A stretch of 64,000 nucleotides of DNA from Urinicoccus timonensis (GCF_900232945.1 NZ_OCTU01000001.1:809899-873898), one strand, 5' to 3'. Numbered from the stretch's first letter, positions 37,594-47,107 are shown. Translations and numbers: made by a program. The notes: generated by a model from the sequence alone, not told the origin.

Positions 37594-39282
37594 ATGTATT
37601 GTATCAATTGCGGTGAAAAACTCGTTGATGGAGCAAAATTTTGCCACCGCTGCGGAACAAAGCAACCTTTTATACCTCACTCTTCCACAAGATCCTACCC
37701 TCCCGTTCGAGATGAAGATATTAAGAGAGAAAAACCTCTAGACGGGCCTAGATCTATTGAAGAAACCATGCATTCCACTAGTGATTTAGTTGATTTAATC
37801 CAACAAGTGGACGAAAAAATAAATATAGACCTTACCCTGCATTCCCGGGACCAAGGTGAAGAAAATCCAAATTTTATTGGCCCCAAAAAGCCAAAAGATC
37901 TTAGCCCTCAACCCACCGGTAAGACCCAACCTGTGACTAAAATTGACCAAGATTTAGAAGAAGCCAAGAGTCTAGACCCTAAAGAAGAAAAAATAGAGTC
38001 TTCAGAACCTCCGGCTAAGGAAAAGGCCAAGGACCCATCCCAAGGCTTTGTCAATAAGCTCAAGGCCGGCTGGCAAAAATTCATCCATGAAGAAGATGAT
38101 GAGTACAGTATCTTTTCTGCCCTGAAGAATAAGTCCACTCCCCAAGAAGATATCCAACGCAATATCAGCGATGCAGAAAAACTTCCCATGGAAACCATTG
38201 AACAAAAAGCCAGTCCAGAATCCATTGACTTTAGCAAGGATGCTGACCTCTTAGAGGAAATAGTGGTCAACAAGAAAATTGACCAGAAAAAAATCGCCGA
38301 CCTCAAGAAGTCTGAACTGGAAAATAAGGAAAGATTGAAAAAAATCCGTCAAAGGAACCTCCAATTAAAGCCCAAAGAGTCCGATGACTACATCTTCTAT
38401 CCAGATTCCTTTGACCATATGGATTTTGATAATATGGAAAAATTAGAAGAAGACGACCTATCCAAGTCTCAAAAAATCGTCTTTACTCCGGAAAGCTTGG
38501 AAGAAGAATCCTTTGCCGACAAGGCCAAGGCCTCTCTCAAGGGTCTTTTTGCCGGCAAGGCCAAGTCTCCTAAAGACCGGCCCAAGAAAAAGGAAACTTC
38601 CTTCCTGGACCAATTCAAAATCAAAAAAGCAGACAAGGACCTTTTGAAAGAAGATTCCTTAGAGGATGAGATTTCTTCTAGCCCTCAAAATTCTATCAAA
38701 AAGGCCCCTGTTAAGAACGAAAAAATTGATAATTATATGGAAAAGGTCCATGACCGGATTTATGATGGACTGGAAAAACTCCATGCCACTGGTCAAAAGG
38801 GAGTCCTCTTCCTGGCCATTATCGGTTTGGTTTTTTGCCTACTACCTGTAGCCCTGGTGGGCCGGTCCTTTTCAGCCATTATCTATGGTATTTTAAAGGT
38901 CCTAATTACAGCTTTTATCTTCCATACAGCCCACAAGGTTGCTTTTAGGTCTGTTCGAATCCAGGTTTCTAAGCCCCTACAAAACCTAGGCTGCCTGGCC
39001 AACTGGACCCTTTGCCAAGTAGTCCTGGCCATCCTCTTTCTCCTCTACCCCCGGCAAGCCACCCTGGGCTTTAACATGCTGGGAGCCTTGACTCCGACCA
39101 TCTGGGCAACCCTGATTTATTATTGTATCACCTGCCTTTTTGCCCAAGGTCTCTTATGGCACCGACTCAAAGGCCTTGCTAAGGTCCAATTTTTAGGTTG
39201 GTATGCCATTAGCTTTATCACCCTGGATTTAATTTCAAAGTTGATTTGGATTTTATTAAACTTTATCCTATCCTTCAGCTAA
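37594..39282 (+). CDS. Zinc-ribbon protein with charged linker and C-terminal membrane domain
   Basis: 562 residues. Cys3, Cys6, Cys17 and Cys20 (CINCG...CHRCG) form an N-terminal zinc ribbon. Residues about 30-395 are charged and low in complexity (Lys, Asp, Glu, Ser, Pro), probably disordered, with repeated KAK/PKD-type stretches. From about 405 to the end there are four to five hydrophobic helices. The layout resembles other zinc-ribbon plus membrane-domain proteins of Firmicutes that have no known activity. It has its own promoter and terminator. No function is proposed. Confidence 0.85.
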   Translation: MYCINCGEKLVDGAKFCHRCGTKQPFIPHSSTRSYPPVRDEDIKREKPLDGPRSIEETMHSTSDLVDLIQQVDEKINIDLTLHSRDQGEENPNFIGPKKPKDLSPQPTGKTQPVTKIDQDLEEAKSLDPKEEKIESSEPPAKEKAKDPSQGFVNKLKAGWQKFIHEEDDEYSIFSALKNKSTPQEDIQRNISDAEKLPMETIEQKASPESIDFSKDADLLEEIVVNKKIDQKKIADLKKSELENKERLKKIRQRNLQLKPKESDDYIFYPDSFDHMDFDNMEKLEEDDLSKSQKIVFTPESLEEESFADKAKASLKGLFAGKAKSPKDRPKKKETSFLDQFKIKKADKDLLKEDSLEDEISSSPQNSIKKAPVKNEKIDNYMEKVHDRIYDGLEKLHATGQKGVLFLAIIGLVFCLLPVALVGRSFSAIIYGILKVLITAFIFHTAHKVAFRSVRIQVSKPLQNLGCLANWTLCQVVLAILFLLYPRQATLGFNMLGALTPTIWATLIYYCITCLFAQGLLWHRLKGLAKVQFLGWYAISFITLDLISKLIWILLNFILSFS

Positions 39283-39283
39283 A

Positions 39284-39306
39284 AAAGAGCCTTCGGGCTC
39301 TTTTTC
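39284..39306 (+). terminator. Terminator of the zinc-ribbon gene
   Basis: AAAAGAGCC-TTCG-GGCTCTTTTT, a 9-bp stem with a UUCG-type tetraloop and T-run, directly after the stop. Confidence 0.85.
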
Positions 39307-39316
39307 TGCTTCCAGC

Positions 39317-39345
39317 TTGTCAATTTACCACTTTTGCTTTAAGAT
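39317..39345 (+). promoter_or_regulatory. Promoter of nadK
   Basis: TTGTCA (39317-39322), 17 bp, TAAGAT (39340-39345), 32 bp before the AAAGGAG site of nadK. Confidence 0.5.
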
Positions 39346-39389
39346 TATAAAAGAATCTACTATTTATTTTATGAATAAAGGAGCTTATT

Positions 39390-40196
39390 TTGACACAAGA
39401 GTCTATTGTAAATATTATTTCCAATTCAAACTATGAGTCCCGCCGGGTCACCAAAAGACTCATGGAAAAATTAAAAAATTTAAATTTTGTCCCCAGCCTG
39501 GACTTTAACCAAGATGCCGTTTTAACTATTGTCGTGGGAGGAGACGGGGCCTTTATCAAGGCAGTAAACAAAACCGCCTTTTCCAGTATCCCCGTTGTGG
39601 GCATCAATACGGGGCACCTGGGCTTTTACCAGGAAATCATCCCGGATCAATTGGACGACTTCCTAAAAGCCTATGTAGAGGGCAACTATATGATTGAAGA
39701 ACTCAGCCTTATTGGGGCCGAGGTCTTTACAAAAAACCGAAGCTTCTACCTGACGGCCCTGAACGAAATTGTCGTCAAGGCTCAGCACTCCAAGGTCATC
39801 CATCTCAACCTCTTTTTAAACCGCAACCATGTGGAAAAATTTTCCGGAGATGGGATGTTGGTGGCCACCCCTTCCGGATCTACAGGCTACAACTTTTCTG
39901 CTGGAGGGTCCCTAATTTACCCCACCATGGAAGTCCTGGAAATCACCCCCCTAAACCCCCTTACCTCCTCCGCCTACCGGAGCCTGTCCAATTCCATTGT
40001 CATTCCTGGAGACATTATCACAACCATTGTCCCGGAACGCCGCTACACCAATAGCTCCCTACTGGTGGTAGATGGAGTGGAATATACCTACCGGCAGTTG
40101 CGAAAAATCAACATCCGGATGAGTAAGAGAAAGATCCAACGGATTACCCTAAATAAGGACAATTATTGGACCAACCTCAAGTCCAAGTTCCTATAA
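39390..40196 (+). CDS. nadK: NAD kinase, TTG start
   Basis: 268 residues. GGDG at 50-53 (VVGGDGAFIKAV), GINTGHLGFYQ, the LNEIVVK motif and SGDGMLVATPSGSTGYNFSAGG define the family. It phosphorylates NAD to NADP. The start is TTG at 39390 after AAAGGAGCTTATT; the nearby ATG at 39371 is in another frame that stops early. Confidence 0.94.
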   Translation: MTQESIVNIISNSNYESRRVTKRLMEKLKNLNFVPSLDFNQDAVLTIVVGGDGAFIKAVNKTAFSSIPVVGINTGHLGFYQEIIPDQLDDFLKAYVEGNYMIEELSLIGAEVFTKNRSFYLTALNEIVVKAQHSKVIHLNLFLNRNHVEKFSGDGMLVATPSGSTGYNFSAGGSLIYPTMEVLEITPLNPLTSSAYRSLSNSIVIPGDIITTIVPERRYTNSSLLVVDGVEYTYRQLRKINIRMSKRKIQRITLNKDNYWTNLKSKFL

Positions 40197-40230
40197 AAAA
40201 GCTTGTGGAGATATCTCCACAAGCTTTTTT
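40195..40230. terminator. Bidirectional terminator between nadK and the ABC permease
   Basis: A perfect 18-bp inverted repeat AAAAAAGCTTGTGGAGAT with its complement, bounded by A6 and T6, works on both strands. It ends nadK (+) and the ABC transporter operon (-). Confidence 0.85.
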
Positions 40231-40251
40231 GTTGGCAATTTTTCATGATTT

Positions 40252-40950
40252 CTATTCATAACTTAAAAACTTCTTGGAAAGGTATAAAAAGAGGACAACC
40301 TCTCCCAAAGCAAAAAGAATTAAAAGGGCTAAATCATGGGCATTTATATACCTGAAGTTGTTGGATTCAATGGCCAAAAAGCTCAGGCCAATTACTTTTA
40401 GAGACCTATAGGCTGTGGCAAAGCCCAGCATGGTAAAGGCACTGGATAAGAGAACGATGATTCCAAAGGACCGAATCCTTATGGCCAGGGCTCCAAAAAT
40501 TCCTATAATGGGCAGGGACAAAAAGATGCTCATGAAGATATAGTAAATATACATATTGAAGTTTATACTGGCAAAATTTCCTATATACCGCCCAGCTAGA
40601 TAAAACAAGACCAAAAAATAGACTTGGCAAAGACTTATGATGATCAGGGCTAAAAGAAACTTGGCCAAGACAAAGGCCATATTTTTCTTGGGGCTTAAAC
40701 GGATAAATTTCAACCCGGCCCTGTGCTCTACTGACCATAGGCTGGCGATGACAATGGCCACCAAGGGAATAAAGAAAAAGGAAAAGTAAAATAGGCTAAC
40801 CTGGGTCCAGAGACTTTGCCACTGGTGGGTCAGACTTTCCCTATTGCCCATATAGTTTACCAGGCCAAAGACATTGGCTAGTAGAGGGATAATCAGACTT
40901 GCCAGTAAAATATTTACAAATTTTATTTTTTTTAATTCTAACTTTAACAT
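40252..40950 (-). CDS. ABC transporter permease, lantibiotic-immunity type (second)
   Basis: 232 residues from the ATG at 40950, which follows AGGAGGAAAC; an upstream in-frame codon would overlap the preceding permease. Six hydrophobic segments, with a short charged N-terminus LKLELKKIK and the loop SVEHRAGLKFIRLSPKKN typical of ABC-2 permeases of the SpaE/MutE/BcrB group. It would form the membrane part with the other permease and the ATPase encoded upstream. Confidence 0.82.
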   Translation of the reverse strand: MLKLELKKIKFVNILLASLIIPLLANVFGLVNYMGNRESLTHQWQSLWTQVSLFYFSFFFIPLVAIVIASLWSVEHRAGLKFIRLSPKKNMAFVLAKFLLALIIISLCQVYFLVLFYLAGRYIGNFASINFNMYIYYIFMSIFLSLPIIGIFGALAIRIRSFGIIVLLSSAFTMLGFATAYRSLKVIGLSFLAIESNNFRYINAHDLALLILFALGEVVLFLYLSKKFLSYE

Positions 40951-40958
40951 GTTTCCTC

Positions 40959-41711
40959 CTAGTCTTTCCATAGCCGGTAGAACTTCATTGTCCTTAAATA
41001 AGCCAAGCTAGTAGTTAAAAGGACCAGGGCTATGATCAGGGTATAAAAGTTTAACGGGTTTAAAACTTGGACAAATCGGTCCCCCTCTTTGACATAGGAA
41101 AGGTTCATAAGGCTGGCCATCCAAGCAAAGGGGTTGATATAGGTTAAAATTTTAGAGGTCAGCATGGAAATAATTCCGGTCAACCCTCCTATAATGGAAA
41201 GAAAGGACAGGGTGTAGACTTTTTTTGCCTTCATTTCCACTATCATAAAAAAGCCCAAGAAAAATAAATTGACCATTAGGGCCGATAGGTTTACCAGCCC
41301 AAATCTTAGGGCCAGCCCACCGGTCATATGGAAATAGTCTGACCTCCTGGCCAGGACCAAGAAGACCAGGGCCTCAATGATTTGCAATAAAAGCAACCTG
41401 AAAGACAGGTTTTTAAATTTATCCAGGAGAATGGAGTTGACCCTTTCTCCAAGGATGATCTGCATCTGCCACATCTTATTTTTTTCTTCAATCTCAATGA
41501 CTTTTTTTACAAGAGAGGAGATTAAAATGGGATTGGCCAATAAGGAGATAAATAAATAGCTGTCCAGGATATAAGCCAGGGGATACTTGCCCTGTAAAAA
41601 AGATTGGGAAAAACTGACCCCTGCCACCATAAAGGTTTGGGCGAAAAATACCAGGACAATTAAGAAGTTGATTCCCAGTCTCTTGCATTTTTTTCTTTCT
41701 AACTTTCCCAT
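40959..41711 (-). CDS. ABC transporter permease, lantibiotic-immunity type (first)
   Basis: 250 residues, about six membrane segments. Start one base after the ATPase stop. The cytoplasmic loop KVIEIEEKNKMWQMQIILGER resembles the E-x-R-x-x-x-W region common in ABC-2 permeases of this group. Paired permeases with one ATPase match LanFEG-type peptide-resistance transporters; the actual substrate is unknown. Confidence 0.82.
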   Translation of the reverse strand: MGKLERKKCKRLGINFLIVLVFFAQTFMVAGVSFSQSFLQGKYPLAYILDSYLFISLLANPILISSLVKKVIEIEEKNKMWQMQIILGERVNSILLDKFKNLSFRLLLLQIIEALVFLVLARRSDYFHMTGGLALRFGLVNLSALMVNLFFLGFFMIVEMKAKKVYTLSFLSIIGGLTGIISMLTSKILTYINPFAWMASLMNLSYVKEGDRFVQVLNPLNFYTLIIALVLLTTSLAYLRTMKFYRLWKD

Positions 41712-41712
41712 A

Positions 41713-42606
41713 CTAAGACCTGCTCTCTTGGATAAATAGCTTTTCCAGACTTTCCTTTTCTTCCTCTATCCTATAGATGTCCAGCTTGCCATGTAAAAAA
41801 TTCACCATATCTGCAATCTCTTGGTTGGACATCTTACCCAAAATAATCTTTTCCCCCCTGGTCCTGTCTTCAGGAAGGTCTAAAAGGTCCAGGGCTCTTT
41901 TGTTGTCCGATGTCATTAGGGAGATAAAGGGGGGATGGAGCCGCCTATAACCTTCCAAGCTCCCATTATAGGTCAATTTTCCATCCTTCAGAATACCTAT
42001 GTGGCTGGAAATTTTTTCGATTTCATCCAGGATATGAGAAGAAATCAGGATGCTGGTTGAGGTGTTTTTGACGATATCCTTAAACAAGTTTCTCATTTCT
42101 TCAATCCCTTGAGGGTCTAGGCCATTAATGGGCTCATCCAAGATTAGGAGCTTGGGATTTCCAATTAAGGCCATGGCTATGCCCAGCCTTTGCTTCATGC
42201 CTAAGGAATATTCCCGGGCCTTCTTTTTGCCCAAGTTTTTGAGGCCTACAAGGTCTAAGGTCTTTGAAATTTCTTCCTTGGGAATCCCCTTGAGTTGGCA
42301 GATGATTTCCAAGTTTTCATAACCTGTGAGGTGGTCGTAAAAGGATGGGTTTTCAATTAAGGCCCCCAGGTTCTTGTTCAAGTCTTTTTGATTTTTAGGG
42401 CCTACTTCCTGGCCAAAAACCTTAATGACCCCCTCATCTTTTTTCACAAGGCCCAGGACCAGCTTCATGAGGGTGGACTTGCCGGCTCCATTTTTACCTA
42501 TGAGGCCATAAATAGCCCCTTCTTGAATGTCTAAAGAGTCGATATCTAAGACTTTTTTCTTCTTGTAGGATTTTTTCAAATTTTTTATTTCCAATATTTT
42601 TTCCAT
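41713..42606 (-). CDS. ABC transporter ATPase, BcrA/LanF type
   Basis: 297 residues from the ATG at 42606 (seven nt after AGGAGG). Walker A GKNGAGKS at 37-44, signature YSLGMKQRLGIAMAL, Walker B LLILDEPINGLDP and switch His in SSHILDE. The Q-loop region ALIENPSFYDHLTGYENL resembles bacitracin/lantibiotic resistance ATPases. Encoded with two permeases and divergent from a two-component system, it probably exports or expels a cell-envelope-active peptide. Confidence 0.9.
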   Translation of the reverse strand: MEKILEIKNLKKSYKKKKVLDIDSLDIQEGAIYGLIGKNGAGKSTLMKLVLGLVKKDEGVIKVFGQEVGPKNQKDLNKNLGALIENPSFYDHLTGYENLEIICQLKGIPKEEISKTLDLVGLKNLGKKKAREYSLGMKQRLGIAMALIGNPKLLILDEPINGLDPQGIEEMRNLFKDIVKNTSTSILISSHILDEIEKISSHIGILKDGKLTYNGSLEGYRRLHPPFISLMTSDNKRALDLLDLPEDRTRGEKIILGKMSNQEIADMVNFLHGKLDIYRIEEEKESLEKLFIQESRS

Positions 42607-42733
42607 AATCATTCCTCCTAAAGCTAGGATACCAGGCCTAGATAAAAATACTCTTTATCCAAGGTCACTTTTACATCACAAAGACAAATAAATGAAAAGA
42701 CTGGTGTATAATAAGCTTAATAGGGGGGTTTAA

Positions 42734-43429
42734 ATGGACTTTAGAAAAAATTTTTCCATCCTAATTGTAGATGATGAAAAAAGCTTGTTGGACAATTTAT
42801 ACCAGTTTTTAAAGGCTAAGGGCTTTAAAAAGGTTTATACGGCCAAAAATTTGGAGGAATCCAGGTTTAAATTGGAAAACTTTAAAATTGACCTTATCGT
42901 TTTAGACCTAATGCTTCCAGATGGCAGTGGTTTTGACCTCTTAAGGGAGGTTCGGCAAACTTCTGATCTAGCGGTCATCATCCTGTCTGCCTTAGATGGG
43001 ATTGATGACCGGAAAGAAGGCTTTGAAAACAAGGCCGATGACTACCTAGTCAAGCCCTTCTTCCCAGATGAACTCCTCTGGAGGATTGATGCCGTTTTAA
43101 GAAGGAGCAAAAAAATAAGGACCCAAGAAAAAATATCCTTAGGTCCTGTGGTTTTCGATAAGTCCAGGGGGGTCCTGGAAAAAAATGGCCAGGAAATTGC
43201 CCTAACGGCCAAACAGTTTAAAATCCTGGACTACCTCTGTCAAAATATCAATCAAATCGTTTCAATTGACCGGATTCTAGACAATGTTTGGGAGGACTCT
43301 TATGGCTACGAGAATACCCTTATCACACACATCTATCGGCTCCGGGAAAAGCTAGAGGACAATCCCAGGGACCCTAAAATCCTAATTACCATAAAGGGTC
43401 TCGGTTATAAGCTTGTTAAAGAGGACTAG
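42734..43429 (+). CDS. OmpR-family response regulator
   Basis: 231 residues. Receiver domain 1-120 with Asp13/Asp14, phospho-acceptor Asp58, and the DYLVKPF Lys near 107; winged-helix DNA-binding domain about 130-229 with LTAKQFKILDYLCQN and ENTLITHIYRLREKLE. A TATAAT lies at 42707-42712. It ends 2 bp before the kinase gene. Divergent from the ABC operon, it probably controls that operon through the 127-bp intergenic region. Confidence 0.92.
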   Translation: MDFRKNFSILIVDDEKSLLDNLYQFLKAKGFKKVYTAKNLEESRFKLENFKIDLIVLDLMLPDGSGFDLLREVRQTSDLAVIILSALDGIDDRKEGFENKADDYLVKPFFPDELLWRIDAVLRRSKKIRTQEKISLGPVVFDKSRGVLEKNGQEIALTAKQFKILDYLCQNINQIVSIDRILDNVWEDSYGYENTLITHIYRLREKLEDNPRDPKILITIKGLGYKLVKED

Positions 43430-43431
43430 TC

Positions 43432-44727
43432 ATGTTTAATTATATTTTAAAAAGGTTTAAAAAAATTGTTCTTAGGATTTTACTTTTACTCTTTTTCCTA
43501 GTCTGTCTACTGGTGATCTTCCTCTATTTAAACTACAGGTTAACTTATGACTATACAAATCCTGATGATGTTTTTTCTTATGTGGAAAAGAATAAAAGCA
43601 CCCACTATCTCAATGAAAAAAACAAAAAGTTTTTACAAGAAAGGGGCATTTGGTCCATAAGGCTGGACCGGGATGGCCGGGTTGTGGAAAGTTTTCATAA
43701 GCCCCAAGAAGTGAAAGACCAGTTCGACCTTACAGATGTTGCACGGTTCACCCGGTTTTATTTGGCTGACTACCCTGTATTTACCTACATTGTAGGGGAT
43801 GGGCTAATCCTCTTTGCCTACCCCAAAAATTCTTTGGATAAGTTTCCCTTTAATTATTATAGTTACAAAAACCTTATTTTTAATTTAGAGATGGTTATCG
43901 TCTTTATACTTTTATTTTTACTCTTTGTCTATATCATCTATAGGGTTGATATTAAAAATATCTTTAAAAATATCCTTCCTCTTCAAAGAGCAATCGATAA
44001 GCTTTATGAAGAGGACTATGAAAGGTTAAATGAAGATGGAGAATTAAAGGACCTGGCTATTTCCATAAATAAGGCCAATGAAAAATATCATAATTTAAAA
44101 GAAGCTCAAGATAAGTGGATTCGTGGCTTAAGTCATGATGTGAGAACTCCTCTGGCAAAAATTTCCTGGGAAGTCAGCAAGGAAAATAAGGAAGACCTTG
44201 ATACAAAAAATATTCAAGACCAAGTTTTAAAAATTTCAACTATCCTGGAGGGCTTAAACCTCACCCTGTCTCTTTCTAAGCTGGATAAAGAAAGTTTTAC
44301 AGAAGAAAACCCCTTAAAAGTCATTCGAAAACTCATTGTGGACAAGCTTAATGAAAAACCCACCAGGGAAATTATTTTTGAAAATAAGATCAACAATCCA
44401 AATCTAAGGATTAAAATGGACCCCAACTTATTTTATAGGATGCTGGAAAATATTTTAAAAAACGCTCTTAGCTATACAGAGGAGCAAATTAGGGTTACAA
44501 TTTCAGACCCTGAGAATAAACTAATCATCAAGATATCAGACCAAGGTAAGGGAATATCGGAAGATGTCATTGATAAAATTAATAGGGAAGATTTGACCAA
44601 TGTGACAAGACATGGTTTGGGCATCTTGATTTCCAAGCAAATAGCCCAATTACACGGCGGGGACTTTGTCATAGAAAACCAAGACCCCGGCCTCCAAGTG
44701 TCCTTTCTCTTTAACCATGTCTATTGA
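43432..44727 (+). CDS. Sensor histidine kinase
   Basis: 431 residues. Two membrane helices (about 11-34 and 148-170) bracket an extracellular sensor of about 110 residues with no recognised fold. HisKA has His235 in LSHDVRTPLAKI; the ATPase domain has MLENILKNALSYT (N box), DQGKGIS (G1) and GLGILISKQI (G2). The extracellular loop is larger than in BceS-like intramembrane kinases, so sensing may be direct. Confidence 0.92.
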   Translation: MFNYILKRFKKIVLRILLLLFFLVCLLVIFLYLNYRLTYDYTNPDDVFSYVEKNKSTHYLNEKNKKFLQERGIWSIRLDRDGRVVESFHKPQEVKDQFDLTDVARFTRFYLADYPVFTYIVGDGLILFAYPKNSLDKFPFNYYSYKNLIFNLEMVIVFILLFLLFVYIIYRVDIKNIFKNILPLQRAIDKLYEEDYERLNEDGELKDLAISINKANEKYHNLKEAQDKWIRGLSHDVRTPLAKISWEVSKENKEDLDTKNIQDQVLKISTILEGLNLTLSLSKLDKESFTEENPLKVIRKLIVDKLNEKPTREIIFENKINNPNLRIKMDPNLFYRMLENILKNALSYTEEQIRVTISDPENKLIIKISDQGKGISEDVIDKINREDLTNVTRHGLGILISKQIAQLHGGDFVIENQDPGLQVSFLFNHVY

Positions 44728-44747
44728 AATTCCCCCTGCAATAACCA

Positions 44748-44790
44748 TAAAAAGACCGAAGAGATTCTTAAATTCTCTCCGGTCTTTGAT
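44748..44790. terminator. Bidirectional terminator between the kinase and hom
   Basis: AAAGACCG-A-AGAGA / TCTCT-C-CGGTCTTT. On the minus strand it ends in TTTTTAT (hom), on the plus strand in TTTGATTTATTTT (kinase). Confidence 0.7.
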
Positions 44791-44815
44791 TTATTTTCCA
44801 TAAACTTTGATCTTC

Positions 44816-45997
44816 TTACAGGATCCGGGCAAAAAAGACTCCGGCTCCGGCCTCTCTCAGGTCTCCAATTTTTTCCACCAGGTCTTGACGGAAGACTTCC
44901 TTGGTCAGGATGCCTTGGCCTTCTTCCAGGTCCAGTCTTTCTAAGACCCAGTCCTCCGGCAGGTTGTAGCCTTTGTCCAGGGAGACATAGTAGCTGGCCC
45001 GGATATTGTTTTGGCTGGTCCCTTGGGCCTGACCAAAGGCAAAAGCTCTCTCCTTGCTATTGGCAATTTCCATCAGGTCACAGACAATGGCATTGCCTGT
45101 AGGGTATTTACCGGCTCCCGGCCCAATAAAGGTCAATTGACCCACAAAGTCTCCGTGAAGACCCAGGGCATTGATTTCTCTATCTACTCCGTACAAGGGG
45201 TGGTTTAAGTCCATTAGGGCAGGTTCCACCAAGAGGCTGTAAGCTTCCTCTTGCCTTTTAAAGCTAGCCAGGAGTTTGACCTTTAAGCCCTTTTTCTTGA
45301 AATAGTTGATGTCTCGAACTTGGATTTTGGAAATCCCCTCCAAGGCCACCTGGTCTTCCAAGACAGGAAAGCCCAGGGCCAAGGAGGAAACAATAACCAG
45401 CTTGCGCATGGTGTCTAGGCCCTCTACATCATCTGTGGGGTCTGCTTCAGCAAAACCCAGGTCTTGGGCCTTTTTCAGGGTCTCTTGGTAGGACCAACCC
45501 TTTGTTAACATATTGGTCAGGATATAGTTACAGGTCCCGTTAAAGATCCCTTCAATGGAATCAATCTTATTGAGGTTGGCCTGGGCCTTCAGGGGGGTAA
45601 TGACGGGAATACCTCCGCCTACTGCTGCTTCATAGAGGAAGTGGACCCCATTTTTCTTGGCCAGGCTTGTGAGTTCTTCCAGGTGGAGACTCACTACCGC
45701 CTTGTTGGCTGTTACAACATGCTTTTTCCTCTCCAGGGCCTCCTTCATAAAGGCAAAGCCCTGGGCCTTGGCTCCTGTCACTTCCACAATGCAGGAAATT
45801 TCTTCATTATCTAAGATTTCTTGGTAGTCTGTAGTGACCAGGTCCTTGTCCAGACCACACCGGTCTACTTCCTTGGGCAAGACCAGAACTTTGGCTACTT
45901 GAATTCCCCCTAGGTCCTCCAAGGTCTCTTTTCTTGCCTGGAGAATGTCATAGGTCCCCCGGCCTACAGTTCCAAAACCTAAAATAGCAATTTTCAT
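44816..45997 (-). CDS. hom: Homoserine dehydrogenase
   Basis: 393 residues from the ATG at 45997, after AGGAGGACCT. NAD-binding GFGTVGRGTYD (about 7-17), the catalytic region GIFNGTCNYILTNM and GFAEADPTDDVEGLD with the active-site acidic residues. It reduces aspartate semialdehyde to homoserine for Thr and Met synthesis. The C-terminal part after ASYYVSLD resembles a short or degenerate ACT regulatory domain. It is 8 bp after asd. Confidence 0.95.
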   Translation of the reverse strand: MKIAILGFGTVGRGTYDILQARKETLEDLGGIQVAKVLVLPKEVDRCGLDKDLVTTDYQEILDNEEISCIVEVTGAKAQGFAFMKEALERKKHVVTANKAVVSLHLEELTSLAKKNGVHFLYEAAVGGGIPVITPLKAQANLNKIDSIEGIFNGTCNYILTNMLTKGWSYQETLKKAQDLGFAEADPTDDVEGLDTMRKLVIVSSLALGFPVLEDQVALEGISKIQVRDINYFKKKGLKVKLLASFKRQEEAYSLLVEPALMDLNHPLYGVDREINALGLHGDFVGQLTFIGPGAGKYPTGNAIVCDLMEIANSKERAFAFGQAQGTSQNNIRASYYVSLDKGYNLPEDWVLERLDLEEGQGILTKEVFRQDLVEKIGDLREAGAGVFFARIL

Positions 45998-46005
45998 AGG
46001 TCCTC

Positions 46006-46995
46006 CTAGGCCAACTTGGCTACTTTTTCTAAAATTTGAATGGTATTTAAGGCAGCACCCTTGCGGATATTGTCTGCTGTACACCATAGGTTCAAGCCGT
46101 TTTCAATGGATTCGTCCCGGCGGATCCGGCCCACAAAGACCTCATCCTTGCCCTCTGTATAGAGGTTCATGGGGTAGATTTTCTTGGCTGGGTCATCTTG
46201 GACTACCAGGCCTGGGAAGTCTTCCAGAACCTTGTAGACTTGGTCCAGACTAAAGGGTTTTTTGGTTTCGATATTAATGGACACGGCATGGGCAAATTTT
46301 ACAGGAACCCGGACGGCAGTGGCTGTAATGGCCAGACTGTCATCTCCTAAGATTTTGCGGGTTTCGTTGATCATCTTCATTTCTTCCTTGGTATAGCCAT
46401 TGTCCAAAAACTTGTCGATATGGGGCAAGAGGTTAAAGGCAATGGGATAGGGGTAGGTTGTAGGTTCCTTGCCCTTGAGGCCCTCTTCTAAGTCCCTTAG
46501 TCCCCCTACTCCACTACCGGAGGTGGATTGGTAGGTGGAGTAGATAATCCGTTTAATACCAAAAGCATCGTAGATGGGCTTTAGGGGAATGACGGATTGG
46601 ATGGTGGAACAGTTGGGACTGGCTATAATCTTGTCCTCTGGTCGGATGGTATCCAGGTTGATTTCCGGTACTACCAGGGGTTTGTCTGGGTCCATACGGA
46701 AATAGGAGGAGTTGTCAATGCATACAATCCCTTCTTGGGCTGCCAAGGGCAAAAATTTTGCCGCTAGGTCCCCATCCAGGGCTGATAGGACATAGTCCAA
46801 GTTCCCTGCCTTGATAGACTCTTCACTTAACTCTTGAATAACTAACTTTTGTCCCCGATAGTCAATTTCTTGGCCTTTAGACCGGCTAGAAGCAAAAACC
46901 TCCACTTGGACATCCTTAAAGGATTCTCTGTCTTCCAATATTTTCAACATGGTTTGGCCTACCAAACCTGTTGCTCCAAAAATTCCTAGTTTCAT
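46006..46995 (-). CDS. asd: Aspartate-semialdehyde dehydrogenase
   Basis: 329 residues from the ATG at 46995, after AAAGGAGGTCAT. GATGLVGQ (about 8-15) binds NADP; ASPNCST holds catalytic Cys129; HAVSINIE and RDESIENGLNLWCTADNIRKGAA are conserved C-terminal segments. It makes aspartate semialdehyde, shared by the Lys, Thr and Met pathways. A TATAAT lies at 47036-47041 on the minus strand; no lysine riboswitch or T-box was seen in the short leader. Confidence 0.95.
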   Translation of the reverse strand: MKLGIFGATGLVGQTMLKILEDRESFKDVQVEVFASSRSKGQEIDYRGQKLVIQELSEESIKAGNLDYVLSALDGDLAAKFLPLAAQEGIVCIDNSSYFRMDPDKPLVVPEINLDTIRPEDKIIASPNCSTIQSVIPLKPIYDAFGIKRIIYSTYQSTSGSGVGGLRDLEEGLKGKEPTTYPYPIAFNLLPHIDKFLDNGYTKEEMKMINETRKILGDDSLAITATAVRVPVKFAHAVSINIETKKPFSLDQVYKVLEDFPGLVVQDDPAKKIYPMNLYTEGKDEVFVGRIRRDESIENGLNLWCTADNIRKGAALNTIQILEKVAKLA

Positions 46996-47076
46996 ATGAC
47001 CTCCTTTATTCAATCATGATTCTTTCTCGCAACAAATTATATAGATAGTCTACATGAATAGAGAAAATTTCGCAAG

Positions 47077-47107
47077 TAAAAGGGTCCCCAGCTCAGGCTA
47101 GGGACCT
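47077..47107 (-). terminator. Terminator of the GNAT gene
   Basis: GGTCCC-TAGC / GCT-GGGGACC hairpin followed on the minus strand by CTTTTAC, just after the GNAT stop. Confidence 0.6.

Noticed and set aside
46996..47076. Lysine riboswitch or T-box before asd-hom
   Set aside because: The leader is under 50 nt from the probable -10; neither structure fits.
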